From positions 682,001 through 746,000 of the forward strand of contig NZ_BFBB01000008.1 of assembly GCF_003114855.1 (NCBI RefSeq): a stretch of 64,000 bases of DNA, read 5' to 3'. Every line of letters begins with the position of its first letter. The first letter of the stretch is position 1. The position numbers and the translations under genes were made by a program. Below the pieces are notes generated by a model that was given only the letters and a program-made list of their open reading frames with translations, was not told where the DNA came from and made no database searches. The stretch is from Leptospira ryugenii (GTDB taxonomy: Bacteria > Spirochaetota > Leptospiria > Leptospirales > Leptospiraceae). Positions 43,982 to 54,070 of the stretch are shown piece by piece.

Positions 43982-45094
43982 ATGAAAACGATAATCAGTT
44001 TTTTAATCATTCTTTTTCTCATCAATTGTAATGAAAAAAAGGACAACGACAATAATAATCTTTTGGCCTTATTTTTGCTAACGCAAAGGCCGGCGTCCGA
44101 ATCCACAAGTGATTTAAATACGCCTGTAGGTAGAGCAGTCTCGGTTTCAGGCATATTGTCAAACATTTCAAGCTCCGTAACTTCTACGTCTAACACGTCG
44201 AATTTCACGATGAGAGATCGAAAGGCAAAGGAAATGGATAAGCTCCAGCTTTTGACAATCCATACAATTCTCTCGAAGGGTAAGGAATCACAAGAGGCGC
44301 AAGCAGCCCTAAAAACCTTACTTCAGAAGCAGACAGAATCGATTGCACAGAAAGATCAAAAAGTGAATAGACGTCTCACCGCTTGGAGTTCTGCAACAAC
44401 AGATTCAGAGGGTTATACCTCCTATACTTTTAGCGGCACAGTATCTGGATATGCTTACACCAAAGTCACTCAAGATATTAAGGCCTTTACGAATGCACCG
44501 ACAGTGACTTGTAATGTGACAGGTTATTCCAGCTTTACAACATCCTCCACTCGAAAGGGAACCGCAAAGTTTACTGACGGAAGTTTTAAAACGAAGACAG
44601 GATCCACAAAATCCTCTGCAACTGTTGAATTTACAGGATATGGAACGCTTTATGGAGATCTCTACAAATCCATTGCGTTGTTTAAAAAATACAATGGCAA
44701 TAGCGCGGCATTTGCTGCCTCTTCTTCCACAAAGCCATCTTGTGAGACTTACCAAACCTTTTACAATGACTTCATGAGTGTCTATAACGAAGCAGAGCTA
44801 ACTGGTACACTTAGTTACAACACTGTAAGTGAATTCACTTCGACGATTTCTGGATCAAACTTTTCTGTAGCAGGTACATTCACGTCTACCTCAAATTCTG
44901 CGAATGGGATCACTATTTCACAGAATGGACAAACAGCAAACTTCAACATATCTAATCTAGTTTTGAAATCAATTGCTGCCTACAGCTATAACAACTCGAC
45001 CTTGAAGTATACAGGAAAGTATACAATTACGATCACTGGCACAGTTGGTGGCAGCGCCGTCAATGAAACACTCTTGGTAGATTTCGATACCTAA
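43982..45094 (+). CDS. Hypothetical lipoprotein
   Basis: 370 aa; signal SFLIILFLINC, then an Asn/Asp-rich linker (KKDNDNNN). The body is low in charge and rich in Ser/Thr with beta-strand patterning (YTFSGTVSGYAYTKV). No recognised domain. AGGTG precedes the ATG. Divergent from the protease gene, about 110 bp between starts. Confidence 0.75.
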   Translation: MKTIISFLIILFLINCNEKKDNDNNNLLALFLLTQRPASESTSDLNTPVGRAVSVSGILSNISSSVTSTSNTSNFTMRDRKAKEMDKLQLLTIHTILSKGKESQEAQAALKTLLQKQTESIAQKDQKVNRRLTAWSSATTDSEGYTSYTFSGTVSGYAYTKVTQDIKAFTNAPTVTCNVTGYSSFTTSSTRKGTAKFTDGSFKTKTGSTKSSATVEFTGYGTLYGDLYKSIALFKKYNGNSAAFAASSSTKPSCETYQTFYNDFMSVYNEAELTGTLSYNTVSEFTSTISGSNFSVAGTFTSTSNSANGITISQNGQTANFNISNLVLKSIAAYSYNNSTLKYTGKYTITITGTVGGSAVNETLLVDFDT

Positions 45095-45104
45095 ATCGAC
45101 CCTG

Positions 45105-45139
45105 TTGAACATCGGGCTTTTTAAATGCCCGATGTTCAA
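45105..45139. terminator. Bidirectional terminator hairpin
   Basis: TTGAACATCGGGC pairs perfectly with GCCCGATGTTCAA, a 13-bp stem with a 9-base AT loop, exactly between the convergent lipoprotein and RluD-like genes. The stop of the latter is inside the right arm. Confidence 0.85.
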
Positions 45140-46074
45140 TAACTCCTACACTTTCGTTCAAAGGTTTTGAACCTATCTGGCAGATCAATCTCCACTTCTA
45201 AATACTGTTCTGGGCTGAAAGGATGTGGGAATTTTATCTTTTTTGCTAGTAACAATAATCCAAACTGCGCATAATCTTTTGCAGATCTAGAATACAAACT
45301 ATCTCCCACTACAGGGCAATGTAAGTGCTGTAAGTGGACACGGATTTGGTGTGTCCTTCCCGTTTCAATCTGTATCGTCAAAAACGAATACTTTCTACCA
45401 GTTTGCGTTTGGACAATCTGTTCGGTTTTATAGTGCGTGATGGCATCCCTGCCAGTCTCCCGGATGCACATCTTCACTCGGTCTACGGGGTGCCTTCCGA
45501 TTGGCAATCGCATTGTCCCCTGTCCCTCAACAGGTGATTGTAAGACCCATGCTTGGTATGTTTTCTCCACCTGCCTATTTTGGAAGGCCGCTGATAATTT
45601 TGCATGGGCTCGGTCGGATTTGGCAATGAGGAGGACCCCTTCCGTGGGTTTGTCTAGCCTGTGGACGATTCCTGGCCTGCGGTTTCCACCAACAGAAGAC
45701 AACTGTTGGAATTGATAGAGAAGTCCATTGGCGAGGGAAGGTTGGTCATCCCCAGGGCCGCTGTGCACGGCTATCCCTGGTTTTTTATGGACTACCATAA
45801 ATTCCTCTTCTTCATAGAGGACGGGAATGTCCATTGGGATGGGCTCTAAATGGGACTCCGCTTTGGGCTGGAGTTGGATGTTGAGTTTTTGGTCGGCACG
45901 GAGCCTCAGCCCATTTTTACCCAAAATCTCTTCTGTTTCAGCATCTCTTACCCAACCCGATTCAATCCATTTTTGTACCGTGGAACGGGACAGATCATCT
46001 CCCGCCTGGTCTTTTAGAAAAAGGTCCAGCCTTGCGTCAGCGTAATCTTCGGAAACAGTCAGTTGAATTTGCAT
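45136..46074 (-). CDS. RluA/RluD-family 23S rRNA pseudouridine synthase
   Basis: 312 aa. N-terminal S4 RNA-binding domain (ARLDLFLKDQAGDDLSRSTVQKWI) and a catalytic domain with the RluA motif VHRLDKPTEGVLLIAKS, whose Asp is the catalytic residue. Also GRTHQIRVHLQHLHCPVVGD, the conserved binding loop. Closest in layout to RluD, but the exact uridine targets cannot be told from sequence alone. Divergent from loa22. Confidence 0.9.
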   Translation of the reverse strand: MQIQLTVSEDYADARLDLFLKDQAGDDLSRSTVQKWIESGWVRDAETEEILGKNGLRLRADQKLNIQLQPKAESHLEPIPMDIPVLYEEEEFMVVHKKPGIAVHSGPGDDQPSLANGLLYQFQQLSSVGGNRRPGIVHRLDKPTEGVLLIAKSDRAHAKLSAAFQNRQVEKTYQAWVLQSPVEGQGTMRLPIGRHPVDRVKMCIRETGRDAITHYKTEQIVQTQTGRKYSFLTIQIETGRTHQIRVHLQHLHCPVVGDSLYSRSAKDYAQFGLLLLAKKIKFPHPFSPEQYLEVEIDLPDRFKTFERKCRSY

Positions 46075-46133
46075 TTTCGGTTGTTATCTAGTGAAAAGAA
46101 CAAAATCATGGACGATCGAAGGTAGGTCAACTG

Positions 46134-46694
46134 ATGAAAAAAGCAATTTTGACGAAACTTGCGCTCATCGCCGGAATTTCTCTCATTATCGTACATTGTT
46201 CTTCGGCTGAGACAAAAACGGAAACAACAACGCAAGAGCCAGCTGCGGATACTAAAGTATCATCTAGAGATTTAAACATGGCTCTGTTAGACGAGATCAA
46301 TACAGCTCTCAAAGATTATCGATACCCAGATGGAGCTCGAAAAAGAGGTTTCGCTTATAAACAAGCTGATATCCAAAAAGAAGACTTCAATCTATGGGCT
46401 AAGGATAACGTAGCGTATATTAAAGAAGCTCTCACAAAATTACCTGAAGACTACTCTCTACAGATCATTGGCCATGCCGATGCTTCTGGACCAGAAGAGG
46501 CAGAAGGCAACAAAAAAGGTAACGGATATTATTCTCAAATCCGTGCCGATGCAGTGAAGGATGCTCTTGTGAAACAAGGTGTTCCAGCAAATCGTATCGT
46601 AACGAAGGCTGCAGGATCTTCTTCCCCTATTTCTGGTTTCTCTGAGACAGATGCGATCAACAGAAGGGTAACCTTCCAAGTCGTTTCTAAATAA
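46134..46694 (+). CDS. loa22: Loa22-like OmpA-family lipoprotein
   Basis: 186 aa. A lipoprotein (IIVHCSSAE) whose opening, linker (LKDYRYPDGARKRGFAYKQAD) and OmpA domain (IIGHADASGPEEAEGNKKGN, then GVPANRIVTKAAGSS and NRRVTF) follow Leptospira Loa22 almost segment for segment. Loa22 is an abundant surface lipoprotein that binds peptidoglycan and is needed for virulence in L. interrogans; saprophytes carry it too. A strong terminator follows. Its own promoter is not clear to me. Confidence 0.93.
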   Translation: MKKAILTKLALIAGISLIIVHCSSAETKTETTTQEPAADTKVSSRDLNMALLDEINTALKDYRYPDGARKRGFAYKQADIQKEDFNLWAKDNVAYIKEALTKLPEDYSLQIIGHADASGPEEAEGNKKGNGYYSQIRADAVKDALVKQGVPANRIVTKAAGSSSPISGFSETDAINRRVTFQVVSK

Positions 46695-46719
46695 TCCACA
46701 GAAACAAGGATTGATTGAG

Positions 46720-46751
46720 ATAGCCCGGTGCAGATCGGGCTATTTTTTTTT
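46720..46751 (+). terminator. Rho-independent terminator of loa22
   Basis: ATAGCCCG and CGGGCTAT form an 8-bp GC-rich stem with an 8-base loop followed directly by nine T residues on the plus strand. Twenty-five bases past the loa22 stop. Confidence 0.93.
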
Positions 46752-47141
46752 GTTTGCCTTTCGACTCACTTTTTCTTTGGGAAAGGAAGTCTGGTCCTCA
46801 ACATAAATGCCAGAACTCTTCATCAAAACATTTCCCAACTCACGCATGTCCGAAATCAAAGGTATTGTTTTTTTCCCTAGCTCTGTTAGGCTATATTCTG
46901 TTTTTGGTGGAACGACGGCATACACCTTTCTAGAGACAAGGCCACAGTCCTCTAATTCTCGTAATGATTGTGCCAACATCTTGTCCGAGATATGGTTGAG
47001 GGTTTTTTTGATCTCGCTATACCTTAGAGTTTTTTCTCTGAGTCGCCATAAGATGGGCATCTTCCAGGCACCGCCTATCCAGTCCAAAAGAAATTCCACG
47101 GGATTAAAATAGATTTTGTCTTTGTATTTAAATTCTGGCAT
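46740..47141 (-). CDS. HxlR-family transcriptional regulator
   Basis: 133 aa from ATG 47141 (GGTGAG four bases upstream). HxlR winged helix-turn-helix: FLLDWIGGAWKMPILWRLRE, LRYSEIKKTLNHISDKMLAQ, SLRELEDCGLVSRKVY and YSLTELGKKTIPLI. HxlR regulators often sense redox stress or aldehydes and repress a divergent oxidoreductase; that is the layout here. A 15-bp palindrome sits just upstream of the start. Confidence 0.9.
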   Translation of the reverse strand: MPEFKYKDKIYFNPVEFLLDWIGGAWKMPILWRLREKTLRYSEIKKTLNHISDKMLAQSLRELEDCGLVSRKVYAVVPPKTEYSLTELGKKTIPLISDMRELGNVLMKSSGIYVEDQTSFPKEKVSRKANKKK

Positions 47142-47155
47142 TACACTCACCAATG

Positions 47156-47170
47156 TGTAAGTTACTTACA
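47156..47170. promoter_or_regulatory. Probable HxlR operator
   Basis: TGTAAGTTACTTACA is a perfect palindrome about one central base, 14 bp before the HxlR ATG and about 94 bp before the divergent oxidoreductase start. It has the GTAAGT/ACTTAC half-site form frequent upstream of HxlR genes, and its position over the regulator's own promoter suggests autoregulation and repression of the neighbour. Confidence 0.7.
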
Positions 47171-47263
47171 ATATATTATGGTATAGATAAAATTGCGCAT
47201 ATTTCAAGAAAAATTAGATTCAAAACATAGTCTCGATTCTTAATATTAAGCCTAGAGGCATGT

Positions 47264-47878
47264 ATGAAAATTGCGATTATCGGAACGGGAAATGTAGGCG
47301 GTGCACTTGCTCGTGGCCTGTCCAAAAAACATGAAGTCTTCATTGGTGTGCGAAACCAAGATACGTTTAAAGGCAAAGAAAGCCTTCCCTTGGAACGATT
47401 GCAAGTGACAAGCATTGAAGCAGCCGTTCAGAAGGCAGAGACAGTGATTTTAGCAACACCTGCGGTGGCTGCCATTGAAGTGGCTCGGTCCTTAGGAGAC
47501 ACGGGTTCTAAGGTCATCATAGATACCATGAATGTTGTCATGAAACGAGGACCTGAAGGATTTACCAATACTGCAGATGCCATCCTCGCCCATACAAAAA
47601 GCCAAGATATTGTGAAATGTTTCAATACTACAGGAGCAAACAACATTGCAAATCCCCAATACCCGTCTGCTGCAATAGATGCCTTTGTGGCAGGTAATTC
47701 TATACGTGGCAAGGCAGTCGCAAAAGAATTAGCGTTGGATATGGGTTTTGCCGACTGTATAGATGTGGGCGGAAATGATAAATTTGAACTCATGGAACAT
47801 TTTGCAAATTTCTGGATCAACCTGGCAATGTTCCAAGGCCTTGGTCGGGAGATTGGGTTCAAAATTTTAAAACGTTAA
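47264..47878 (+). CDS. NADPH-binding oxidoreductase, F420-dependent NADP reductase-like (COG2085)
   Basis: 204 aa. Rossmann motif KIAIIGTGNVGGALARGL, then FIGVRNQ, VILATPAVAAIEVA and VIIDTMNVV, with FNTTGANNIANP as in this family. In bacteria without F420 it acts as a small NADPH-dependent reductase of unknown substrate. It is divergent from the HxlR regulator and is its likely target. Confidence 0.85.
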   Translation: MKIAIIGTGNVGGALARGLSKKHEVFIGVRNQDTFKGKESLPLERLQVTSIEAAVQKAETVILATPAVAAIEVARSLGDTGSKVIIDTMNVVMKRGPEGFTNTADAILAHTKSQDIVKCFNTTGANNIANPQYPSAAIDAFVAGNSIRGKAVAKELALDMGFADCIDVGGNDKFELMEHFANFWINLAMFQGLGREIGFKILKR

Positions 47879-47945
47879 CTGATTTCTTATTAGCACTTAG
47901 AATAAGGATTGAAATCGTACCGTTTGTATTTACGGTTCAATCCTT

Positions 47946-48389
47946 ATGAACACGGTCAGCGAATACATCCAAAGTCTCCCAGAAGATCGCAAGCTTGCCT
48001 TTTCAAAACTACGGGCCATCATCAAAAAACAATTACCGAAAGGATTTGAAGAGACAATCATTTACAAAATGGTAGGCTATGTGGTACCTAAAAAGATCTA
48101 CCCAAATGGATACCATTGCGACAAATCTCTTCCCTTACCTTTCCTTCAAATAGCCTCTCAGAAGCAGTTCATCGCTTTGTACCATATGGGAATCTATGCG
48201 GATCCCAAACTTTTACAATGGTTCCAAGCAGAATATCCGAAGCATTGCAAATCTAAATTGGATATGGGAAAGAGCTGCATCCGCTTCAAAAAAATGGATG
48301 AGATTCCCTACGCATTGATTGGGGAGCTCGTGGAAAAGCTAACGGTGAAAGATTGGATAGGTCTATACGAAAAGAAATTGCTCCCTTAA
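47946..48389 (+). CDS. DUF1801 (YdhG-like) protein
   Basis: 147 aa. The opening VSEYIQSLPEDRKLAFSKLR and the core TIIYKMVGYVVP, then IASQKQFIALYHMGIY, and SCIRFKKMDEIPY are characteristic of DUF1801. Cytoplasmic, function unknown. Same strand as the reductase, 67 bp away, possibly co-transcribed. Confidence 0.85.
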   Translation: MNTVSEYIQSLPEDRKLAFSKLRAIIKKQLPKGFEETIIYKMVGYVVPKKIYPNGYHCDKSLPLPFLQIASQKQFIALYHMGIYADPKLLQWFQAEYPKHCKSKLDMGKSCIRFKKMDEIPYALIGELVEKLTVKDWIGLYEKKLLP

Positions 48390-48445
48390 AAAACCATTTA
48401 CGGTTTGTCTAAAGATAGGAAACTGTTTTTCAAAACGAGGAAGCC

Positions 48446-50059
48446 ATGCCCGAATTTTTTTACTCAGATCCATTTCCGTTAGGTACTGATACAACTACCT
48501 ACAAACTTTTGACAAAAGACTACGTCTCTACTGTTCCCTTTGGAGACAAAGAAATTTTAAAAGTGGATCCCGAGGGTTTAACCTTTCTTGCCGAAAAGGC
48601 AATGGAAGATGTTTCGTTTTACCTACGAACAGAGCATTTAAAAAAGGTCCGCAAGATTCTAGACGATCCAGAGGCAACAGAGAACGATCGTTTTGTGGCG
48701 ATGGCACTCATCAAGAATGCAGTAATTGCCGCCGACAAACTCCTTCCTTCTTGCCAGGATACAGGCACTGGCATTGTCGTCGCAAAGAAAGGAGAATATG
48801 TAATCACAGGTGGAGACGACGCCCAAGCACTTTCGAAAGGTATCTATAACACGTATGTGAATCGTAATTTAAGGTATTCACAAGTGGTACCACTCTCTAT
48901 GTACGAAGAAGTCAATTCGGGATCAAATTTACCAGCACAAGTGGATATTTATAGTACTCCTGGCGACAAATATAGTTTTCTCTTTCTTGCAAAAGGTGGT
49001 GGGTCTGCGAACAAAACATACCTCTACCAAGAAACAAAAGCTCTCTTAAATCCAGCATCATTAGAAAAATTCATCTCAGAAAAAGTGGCAGGTCTTGGAA
49101 CCGCAGCATGTCCACCTTATCACATAGCAGTTGTTATAGGTGGTACAAGCGCCGAGATGAATTTAAAAACCGTAAAACTAGCCTCTGCTGGCTACTTAGA
49201 CCATTTACCTACAAAAGGCAACAGAGAAGGTGTTGCCTTCCGAGATTTAGAGCTAGAAGAGAAAATGCTCAAAGCCGCACAAAAATCTGGTATTGGGGCA
49301 CAATTCGGTGGCAAGTATTTGGCCCATGATTTTCGAATCATTCGATTGCCAAGGCATGGCGCCTCTTGCCCAGTAGGATTGGGAGTGAGTTGTAGTGCTG
49401 ACCGCAATATCAAAGCAAAGATCACCAAAGAGGGGATTTATTTAGAGCAACTAGAATATGATCCTTCACAATTCCTTCCAAGTGTAGATGACGTAGAAGC
49501 GAAGAGTGAGGCAGTCCATATCAATCTCAACCAACCTATGAAGGATATTCTTCAAATTTTATCCAAACATCCCGTCAAGACACGAGTTATGTTGTCCGGT
49601 AGGCTAGTTGTGGCTCGCGACATTGCTCACGCAAAATTAAAGGAAAGATTGGATAAGGGTGAATCGCTCCCTGATTATTTCAAAAACCATCCCATCTATT
49701 ATGCAGGACCCGCCAAAACTCCAGAGGGAATGCCATCTGGATCCTTTGGCCCGACCACTGCAGGTCGTATGGATAGCTATGTGCCCCTCTTCCAAGAGAA
49801 AGGTTATTCGATGATTTCATTGGCGAAGGGCAACCGTTCCAAATTGGTGACCGACAGTTGCAAAAAGAACGGAGGTTTCTACCTCGGTTCGATTGGTGGC
49901 CCCGCAGCCCTTCTAGCAAAAGAGAACATAAAAAAGGTGGAAGTTCTTGATTACCCAGAATTGGGTATGGAGGCTATATGGGCCATTGAAGTCGAGAATT
50001 TCCCCGCCTTTATTGTGGTAGATGATAAAGGAAATGATTTTTTCCAAATGTTAAACTGA
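48446..50059 (+). CDS. fumA: Class I fumarate hydratase (iron-sulfur)
   Basis: 537 aa, the usual length for the one-polypeptide class I enzyme. Interconverts fumarate and malate in the TCA cycle. The three cluster cysteines are visible in [11 protein letters not shown], in the [13 protein letters not shown] segment and near [28 protein letters not shown] and [12 protein letters not shown] are conserved active-site stretches. GAGGAAG precedes the ATG. Oxygen-sensitive cluster expected. Confidence 0.95.
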   Translation: MPEFFYSDPFPLGTDTTTYKLLTKDYVSTVPFGDKEILKVDPEGLTFLAEKAMEDVSFYLRTEHLKKVRKILDDPEATENDRFVAMALIKNAVIAADKLLPSCQDTGTGIVVAKKGEYVITGGDDAQALSKGIYNTYVNRNLRYSQVVPLSMYEEVNSGSNLPAQVDIYSTPGDKYSFLFLAKGGGSANKTYLYQETKALLNPASLEKFISEKVAGLGTAACPPYHIAVVIGGTSAEMNLKTVKLASAGYLDHLPTKGNREGVAFRDLELEEKMLKAAQKSGIGAQFGGKYLAHDFRIIRLPRHGASCPVGLGVSCSADRNIKAKITKEGIYLEQLEYDPSQFLPSVDDVEAKSEAVHINLNQPMKDILQILSKHPVKTRVMLSGRLVVARDIAHAKLKERLDKGESLPDYFKNHPIYYAGPAKTPEGMPSGSFGPTTAGRMDSYVPLFQEKGYSMISLAKGNRSKLVTDSCKKNGGFYLGSIGGPAALLAKENIKKVEVLDYPELGMEAIWAIEVENFPAFIVVDDKGNDFFQMLN

Positions 50060-50094
50060 GCTGTCAAAATTCTCTTAGTGTGGCATGGAGTAAG

Positions 50095-50114
50095 GTGTTC
50101 AGGTCTCTGAACAC
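50095..50114 (+). terminator. Hairpin after fumarase
   Basis: GTGTTCAG, GTCT loop, CTGAACAC: a perfect 8-bp stem with 4-base loop, 35 bp past the fumarase stop, followed by TTGTTTGATC. The T-run is short, so termination may be moderate. Confidence 0.65.
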
Positions 50115-50267
50115 TTGTTTGATCCTCGTTCAATAACTTTCTGCCCAGATTTTGATTGGAGAGACTCCATAGCAGGGGTGTTACACAGAGAAAATTTCAA
50201 AAAATCCTTTTCATTTTTTTTAGTACATTTCGAACTGGACGCTAACTGAAAATGATTAGGAAAAATT

Positions 50268-53200
50268 ATGAGAAAACTTATTTTTGCGCTTTTGCTCTCT
50301 TTCGGATTTTCTTCGTGTGCTGCAGTGATAAATGGCGAGTTATCGAAATCGTCTACCAAAGGATTTGTTAACTTTTTCGGTGCACTTCTTGGTGCCGTTT
50401 CTCCCAATTCAACAAATTTAGAAGACACCGTCGTTTCTACTCCCGTTGGTTCGGGTGAGGTGACATCTACTGGTACCACATTACGCTCGAATGATGGTAT
50501 GATCACCATAGATTTTCCCGAGGGTGCAGTAGATTCTAATATTGAATTTCAAATCAGTAGATACACGCCGGAAGATACAACATATCCATCCAGCTACGTT
50601 CCAACGAGCCCAGCCTATATAATTTCTCCTTCTTATAAATTCAAAAAACCAGTGACGATTTCTATGTCATTGGACACTACAAAGATACAATCTTTAAATT
50701 TAGAAAAATCAAACTCGCTCGCGTTTTCGTATAGTACAACAAGTGCTGAAGAAAATGCAGGAAAAATGCCAAGCTGGAGTATGCACCAGACAAGCGTAAA
50801 TGGCGACAAAGTAGTGTTTACAACAAACACATTTTCAATTTTCGGACTTGCTAGCCCTCCAATAGGCAATAGAGCTCCTATTAATTCTGGTGCATTTTAC
50901 GTATTTAAACCTGGATGTAGTTTCGTTCCTTATATGATTCGAACTCAGGTGATTGATCCGGACGGAGATGCGCTAGAGGTTTATTTACTTACAGGACCAA
51001 AAAATGGTGGTTCGTTTGCTATCCGTATGACTCGCGAGGGAAGTACAAATTGGTATTCTACCCTTATCCCGTATGAAGCAATTAGCCAAGCAGGGATAAA
51101 GATGCAAATTTCAGCCAAGGATTCCTTCGGAAATACCTCCTTTGTTCCCGGCAACAATGTTTTCATTTACCCTGAAAGTTCAAATGTTTCGACATTTATA
51201 TCTGGCTATGATATAGATGCAGACAATGATGGCTTGCTTTGCGTTTGGGAAAGAGATAACGGGAGATCTGATACAACAAGTGCAGATGCTTCTTCTGTAA
51301 TAGATTCTGACTCTGATGGAATACCAAACTCAGATGATACAACGCCTAACGGAGAAGCAAACCCACAAATAGATTCTCTCACAATTTTTCCTTCAGAAGT
51401 TACAATGGACTTGTCTGAGAAAGTTTTGTTCGGTGTTAGCGCAAGTTATCTTGGCAACCCTAGAATGGTAAATGCTAACATAACGGCTAACGGAATTGGG
51501 CTCAATGGTTCGAACATAGGTAATATTGTAGCAAACGTTTTCACTCCGTCCGTACCTGGCTCTGCGGCTGTGACTGCAACAGTAGACGGGAGAAATGCAC
51601 AGGCAGTAGTAGTTGTGAGAGATAGTCTTGGCCCAAATAATATAACAGATCTTATTGCTTTCGCAACATCTCAGAATAGAGGCAGACTTGAATGGACAGC
51701 ACCAGGAGATGATGGAAGTAGTGGAAAAGCAGCAGGTTATTTGATCTTTCGGTCCTTAAATCCGATCACTAACAATGCCACTTGTACGGGAACTTTAATT
51801 CCCCACGGCTTAGTACCAAAACAATCTGGTGCCAGAGAATCATTAAATATCGCTGGGCTCGTACCAAATACCGATTACTATTTCTGTATAAAAGCTATGG
51901 ATGATAGCGGGAATTTTAATCAATGGCCACCAATGACGGTCTCATTGAGAACATTCTCTGCTCCCGATACAAGTCCTCCATCCGAAATCACATCATTAAC
52001 TGCAACTGCACTAGGAAGTAGCCAGATTCAACTCAGCTGGAACGCAGTAGGAGACGATGGTGGAACAGGAATTGCTTCGGTTTACGAGATATATAGATCA
52101 ACGGGTGTAATCGCTACTCTTGATTCTTGCCAATCGTCTATCGCAGTTTCTCACGCTGTCACACCTGTTGCTGCAGGCTTACCTTTGAATGCAGTAGTTA
52201 GTGGTCTTTCAGATAACACACAATATTTTTTCTGCGTGATCGCTTACGATGATGTTGGAAATGTTAGCAACTGGACCTCAGTGGTTTCTGCAAGTACTTC
52301 GCGAACAAATCTCACTCCAACGGTTGTTATGAATATTTACCAACTCGAATGGGGGAAAGGAGACTCAATTCAACTACGTGCTATTGTCGCGGATGGAGAT
52401 GCCTCTGCTTGTAATGCAAATATTAGCAATTACTTATATGAATGGGAAGTTACATCAAAACCAACAAATTCTAGTTTGCTAAGCTCTAACATTATTAACC
52501 GCAATACATTAAATGCGAATGTTATTCCTGATCGCATCGGAAGGTATACATTTCAGATCAAATTTACGGATGATCCTGGTATTTGTGGAGGAGTGGCAAA
52601 AACTGCCGTCGCAAGTATTGTACTAAATGTGATCCCAAAATTTTCATGGGCACGGTCCATTACTACGGGTCTCTATGGTTCAACATTTGATGCAGTAACT
52701 ACTGATCCAAATGGAAATATTTACGCGGCTGGAACCCAAAGAGGACAAGACAACTATACCTATGGTCCTGGAGTCACAGCCACATCCCCATCTGCAAATT
52801 CAAACTCAGTACTTGTAAAATACGACTCAGCTGGGAATGCTCTTTGGGCTAGGTCAGTTAGCAATAGTGTGCAAGAGTCATTTTATTCTTCGGTAGCTAC
52901 GGACTCCGCCGGCAATGTTTATGTTGCAGGTGGTCAAAATAGCCAGAGTAGTTTCCATTATGGATCAGGTGTATTTTTGACTGGAACCACCAATGGATGG
53001 AACCCGACCTTAGTAAAATATGATCCAAATGGGAATGCTTTATGGGCTAAGTCTTTGGTGGGGAGTAGTGGAAGTTACTCAACTTTCTCTGTTGTTAAAG
53101 TGGATAACAATGGGAATGTCTATGTCGGCGGATACCAGGATGGAGAAACTTATAACTATGGATCTGGTCCGATAAGAGGAGTGGCAGGGTTTCGAAATCT

Positions 53201-54029
53201 TTTTATCGTAAAGTATGATGCGAACGGTACAGCGGTTTGGGCAAGAACTGTGACAACATCACCTGGACACTCTGAGATCAAAGGATTAGCCATTGATACA
53301 AATGGGGATGTCATTGCAGTTGGAGTGCAAGAAGGAAATGGGAATGTTCAGTTCGGAAACTCCATACATACTACTCCCTCAACTGGTCCAAATCCTTTTG
53401 TCTTGAAGATCAATTCATTTGGAAATTTATTATTCTATCGAACAATCACCTCTAACCAGCCCTCTATATTCGTACAAGGTGGAGCAACCTTTAATTCAGT
53501 GGCTCTAGATATCCAAAACCAAATCTATGTAGTTGGAACTCAATATCCAAATACGACAGTAGGCTACGCAATTGGAACAACCTTATCTACAAATAGCCAA
53601 GAGAGAGGTATCATTTTAAGTTATGCAGCAAATGGTACATTTCGTTGGTTGCGAGCTGGGGAACCAAACGGAAGTTTTTCTTCCGCTAACTTTTACTCTG
53701 TGTTCTCTGATGTAAGTGGTAATGTATATGCTGCTGGAAGCAATGCTGGCTCTGCCACTTTTGATTACGGAAACGGCGTAAAGATCACTTTTCCTATGAG
53801 CACATCCTATCCGATTCTCTTAAAACTTAACTCACAAGGAATCGCACAATGGATAAAATCAATGTATTCTGGCGATGGAGGGCTTTTTCTCTCTACTACT
53901 CTGGATATGAATGATTCGGTAATTGTTTCGGGAAGTAAGCGAACAAACGTTTATTTTGAAAGCAATCAGTTGCTTACTAACCCATCATCTCAATCGGCAT
54001 CATTTTTAGGAAAACTTCCTCAAAATTAA
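50268..54029 (+). CDS. Large surface lipoprotein with FnIII domains and SBBP-type repeats
   Basis: 1253 aa; lipobox FSSC. After a ZU5-like segment (MITIDFPEGAVDSNIEFQIS) come a calcium-type thrombospondin-3-like stretch (DADNDGLLCVWERDNG, DSDSDGIPNSDD), an Ig-like domain, two fibronectin type III domains (about 465-565 and 570-680), a PKD-like region, and then five or six SBBP beta-propeller-like repeats of about 50-60 residues (VKYDSAGNALWARS, VKYDPNGNALWAKS). This is a typical leptospiral surface-adhesin layout; ligand unknown. AGGAAAAATT precedes the ATG. Confidence 0.85.
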   Translation: MRKLIFALLLSFGFSSCAAVINGELSKSSTKGFVNFFGALLGAVSPNSTNLEDTVVSTPVGSGEVTSTGTTLRSNDGMITIDFPEGAVDSNIEFQISRYTPEDTTYPSSYVPTSPAYIISPSYKFKKPVTISMSLDTTKIQSLNLEKSNSLAFSYSTTSAEENAGKMPSWSMHQTSVNGDKVVFTTNTFSIFGLASPPIGNRAPINSGAFYVFKPGCSFVPYMIRTQVIDPDGDALEVYLLTGPKNGGSFAIRMTREGSTNWYSTLIPYEAISQAGIKMQISAKDSFGNTSFVPGNNVFIYPESSNVSTFISGYDIDADNDGLLCVWERDNGRSDTTSADASSVIDSDSDGIPNSDDTTPNGEANPQIDSLTIFPSEVTMDLSEKVLFGVSASYLGNPRMVNANITANGIGLNGSNIGNIVANVFTPSVPGSAAVTATVDGRNAQAVVVVRDSLGPNNITDLIAFATSQNRGRLEWTAPGDDGSSGKAAGYLIFRSLNPITNNATCTGTLIPHGLVPKQSGARESLNIAGLVPNTDYYFCIKAMDDSGNFNQWPPMTVSLRTFSAPDTSPPSEITSLTATALGSSQIQLSWNAVGDDGGTGIASVYEIYRSTGVIATLDSCQSSIAVSHAVTPVAAGLPLNAVVSGLSDNTQYFFCVIAYDDVGNVSNWTSVVSASTSRTNLTPTVVMNIYQLEWGKGDSIQLRAIVADGDASACNANISNYLYEWEVTSKPTNSSLLSSNIINRNTLNANVIPDRIGRYTFQIKFTDDPGICGGVAKTAVASIVLNVIPKFSWARSITTGLYGSTFDAVTTDPNGNIYAAGTQRGQDNYTYGPGVTATSPSANSNSVLVKYDSAGNALWARSVSNSVQESFYSSVATDSAGNVYVAGGQNSQSSFHYGSGVFLTGTTNGWNPTLVKYDPNGNALWAKSLVGSSGSYSTFSVVKVDNNGNVYVGGYQDGETYNYGSGPIRGVAGFRNLFIVKYDANGTAVWARTVTTSPGHSEIKGLAIDTNGDVIAVGVQEGNGNVQFGNSIHTTPSTGPNPFVLKINSFGNLLFYRTITSNQPSIFVQGGATFNSVALDIQNQIYVVGTQYPNTTVGYAIGTTLSTNSQERGIILSYAANGTFRWLRAGEPNGSFSSANFYSVFSDVSGNVYAAGSNAGSATFDYGNGVKITFPMSTSYPILLKLNSQGIAQWIKSMYSGDGGLFLSTTLDMNDSVIVSGSKRTNVYFESNQLLTNPSSQSASFLGKLPQN

Positions 54030-54037
54030 GAAACAAC

Positions 54038-54066
54038 CAGAGGCAAACTTAAATGGTTTGCCTCTG
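54038..54066. terminator. Bidirectional terminator hairpin
   Basis: CAGAGGCAAAC and GTTTGCCTCTG, an 11-bp stem with a 7-base loop, between the convergent surface lipoprotein and the 142-aa gene. Confidence 0.8.
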
Positions 54067-54070
54067 CATA

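Noticed and set aside
43873..44208. Longer N-terminus for the serine protease
   Set aside because: It would cross the divergent lipoprotein gene; a strong ribosome binding site supports the start at 43872.
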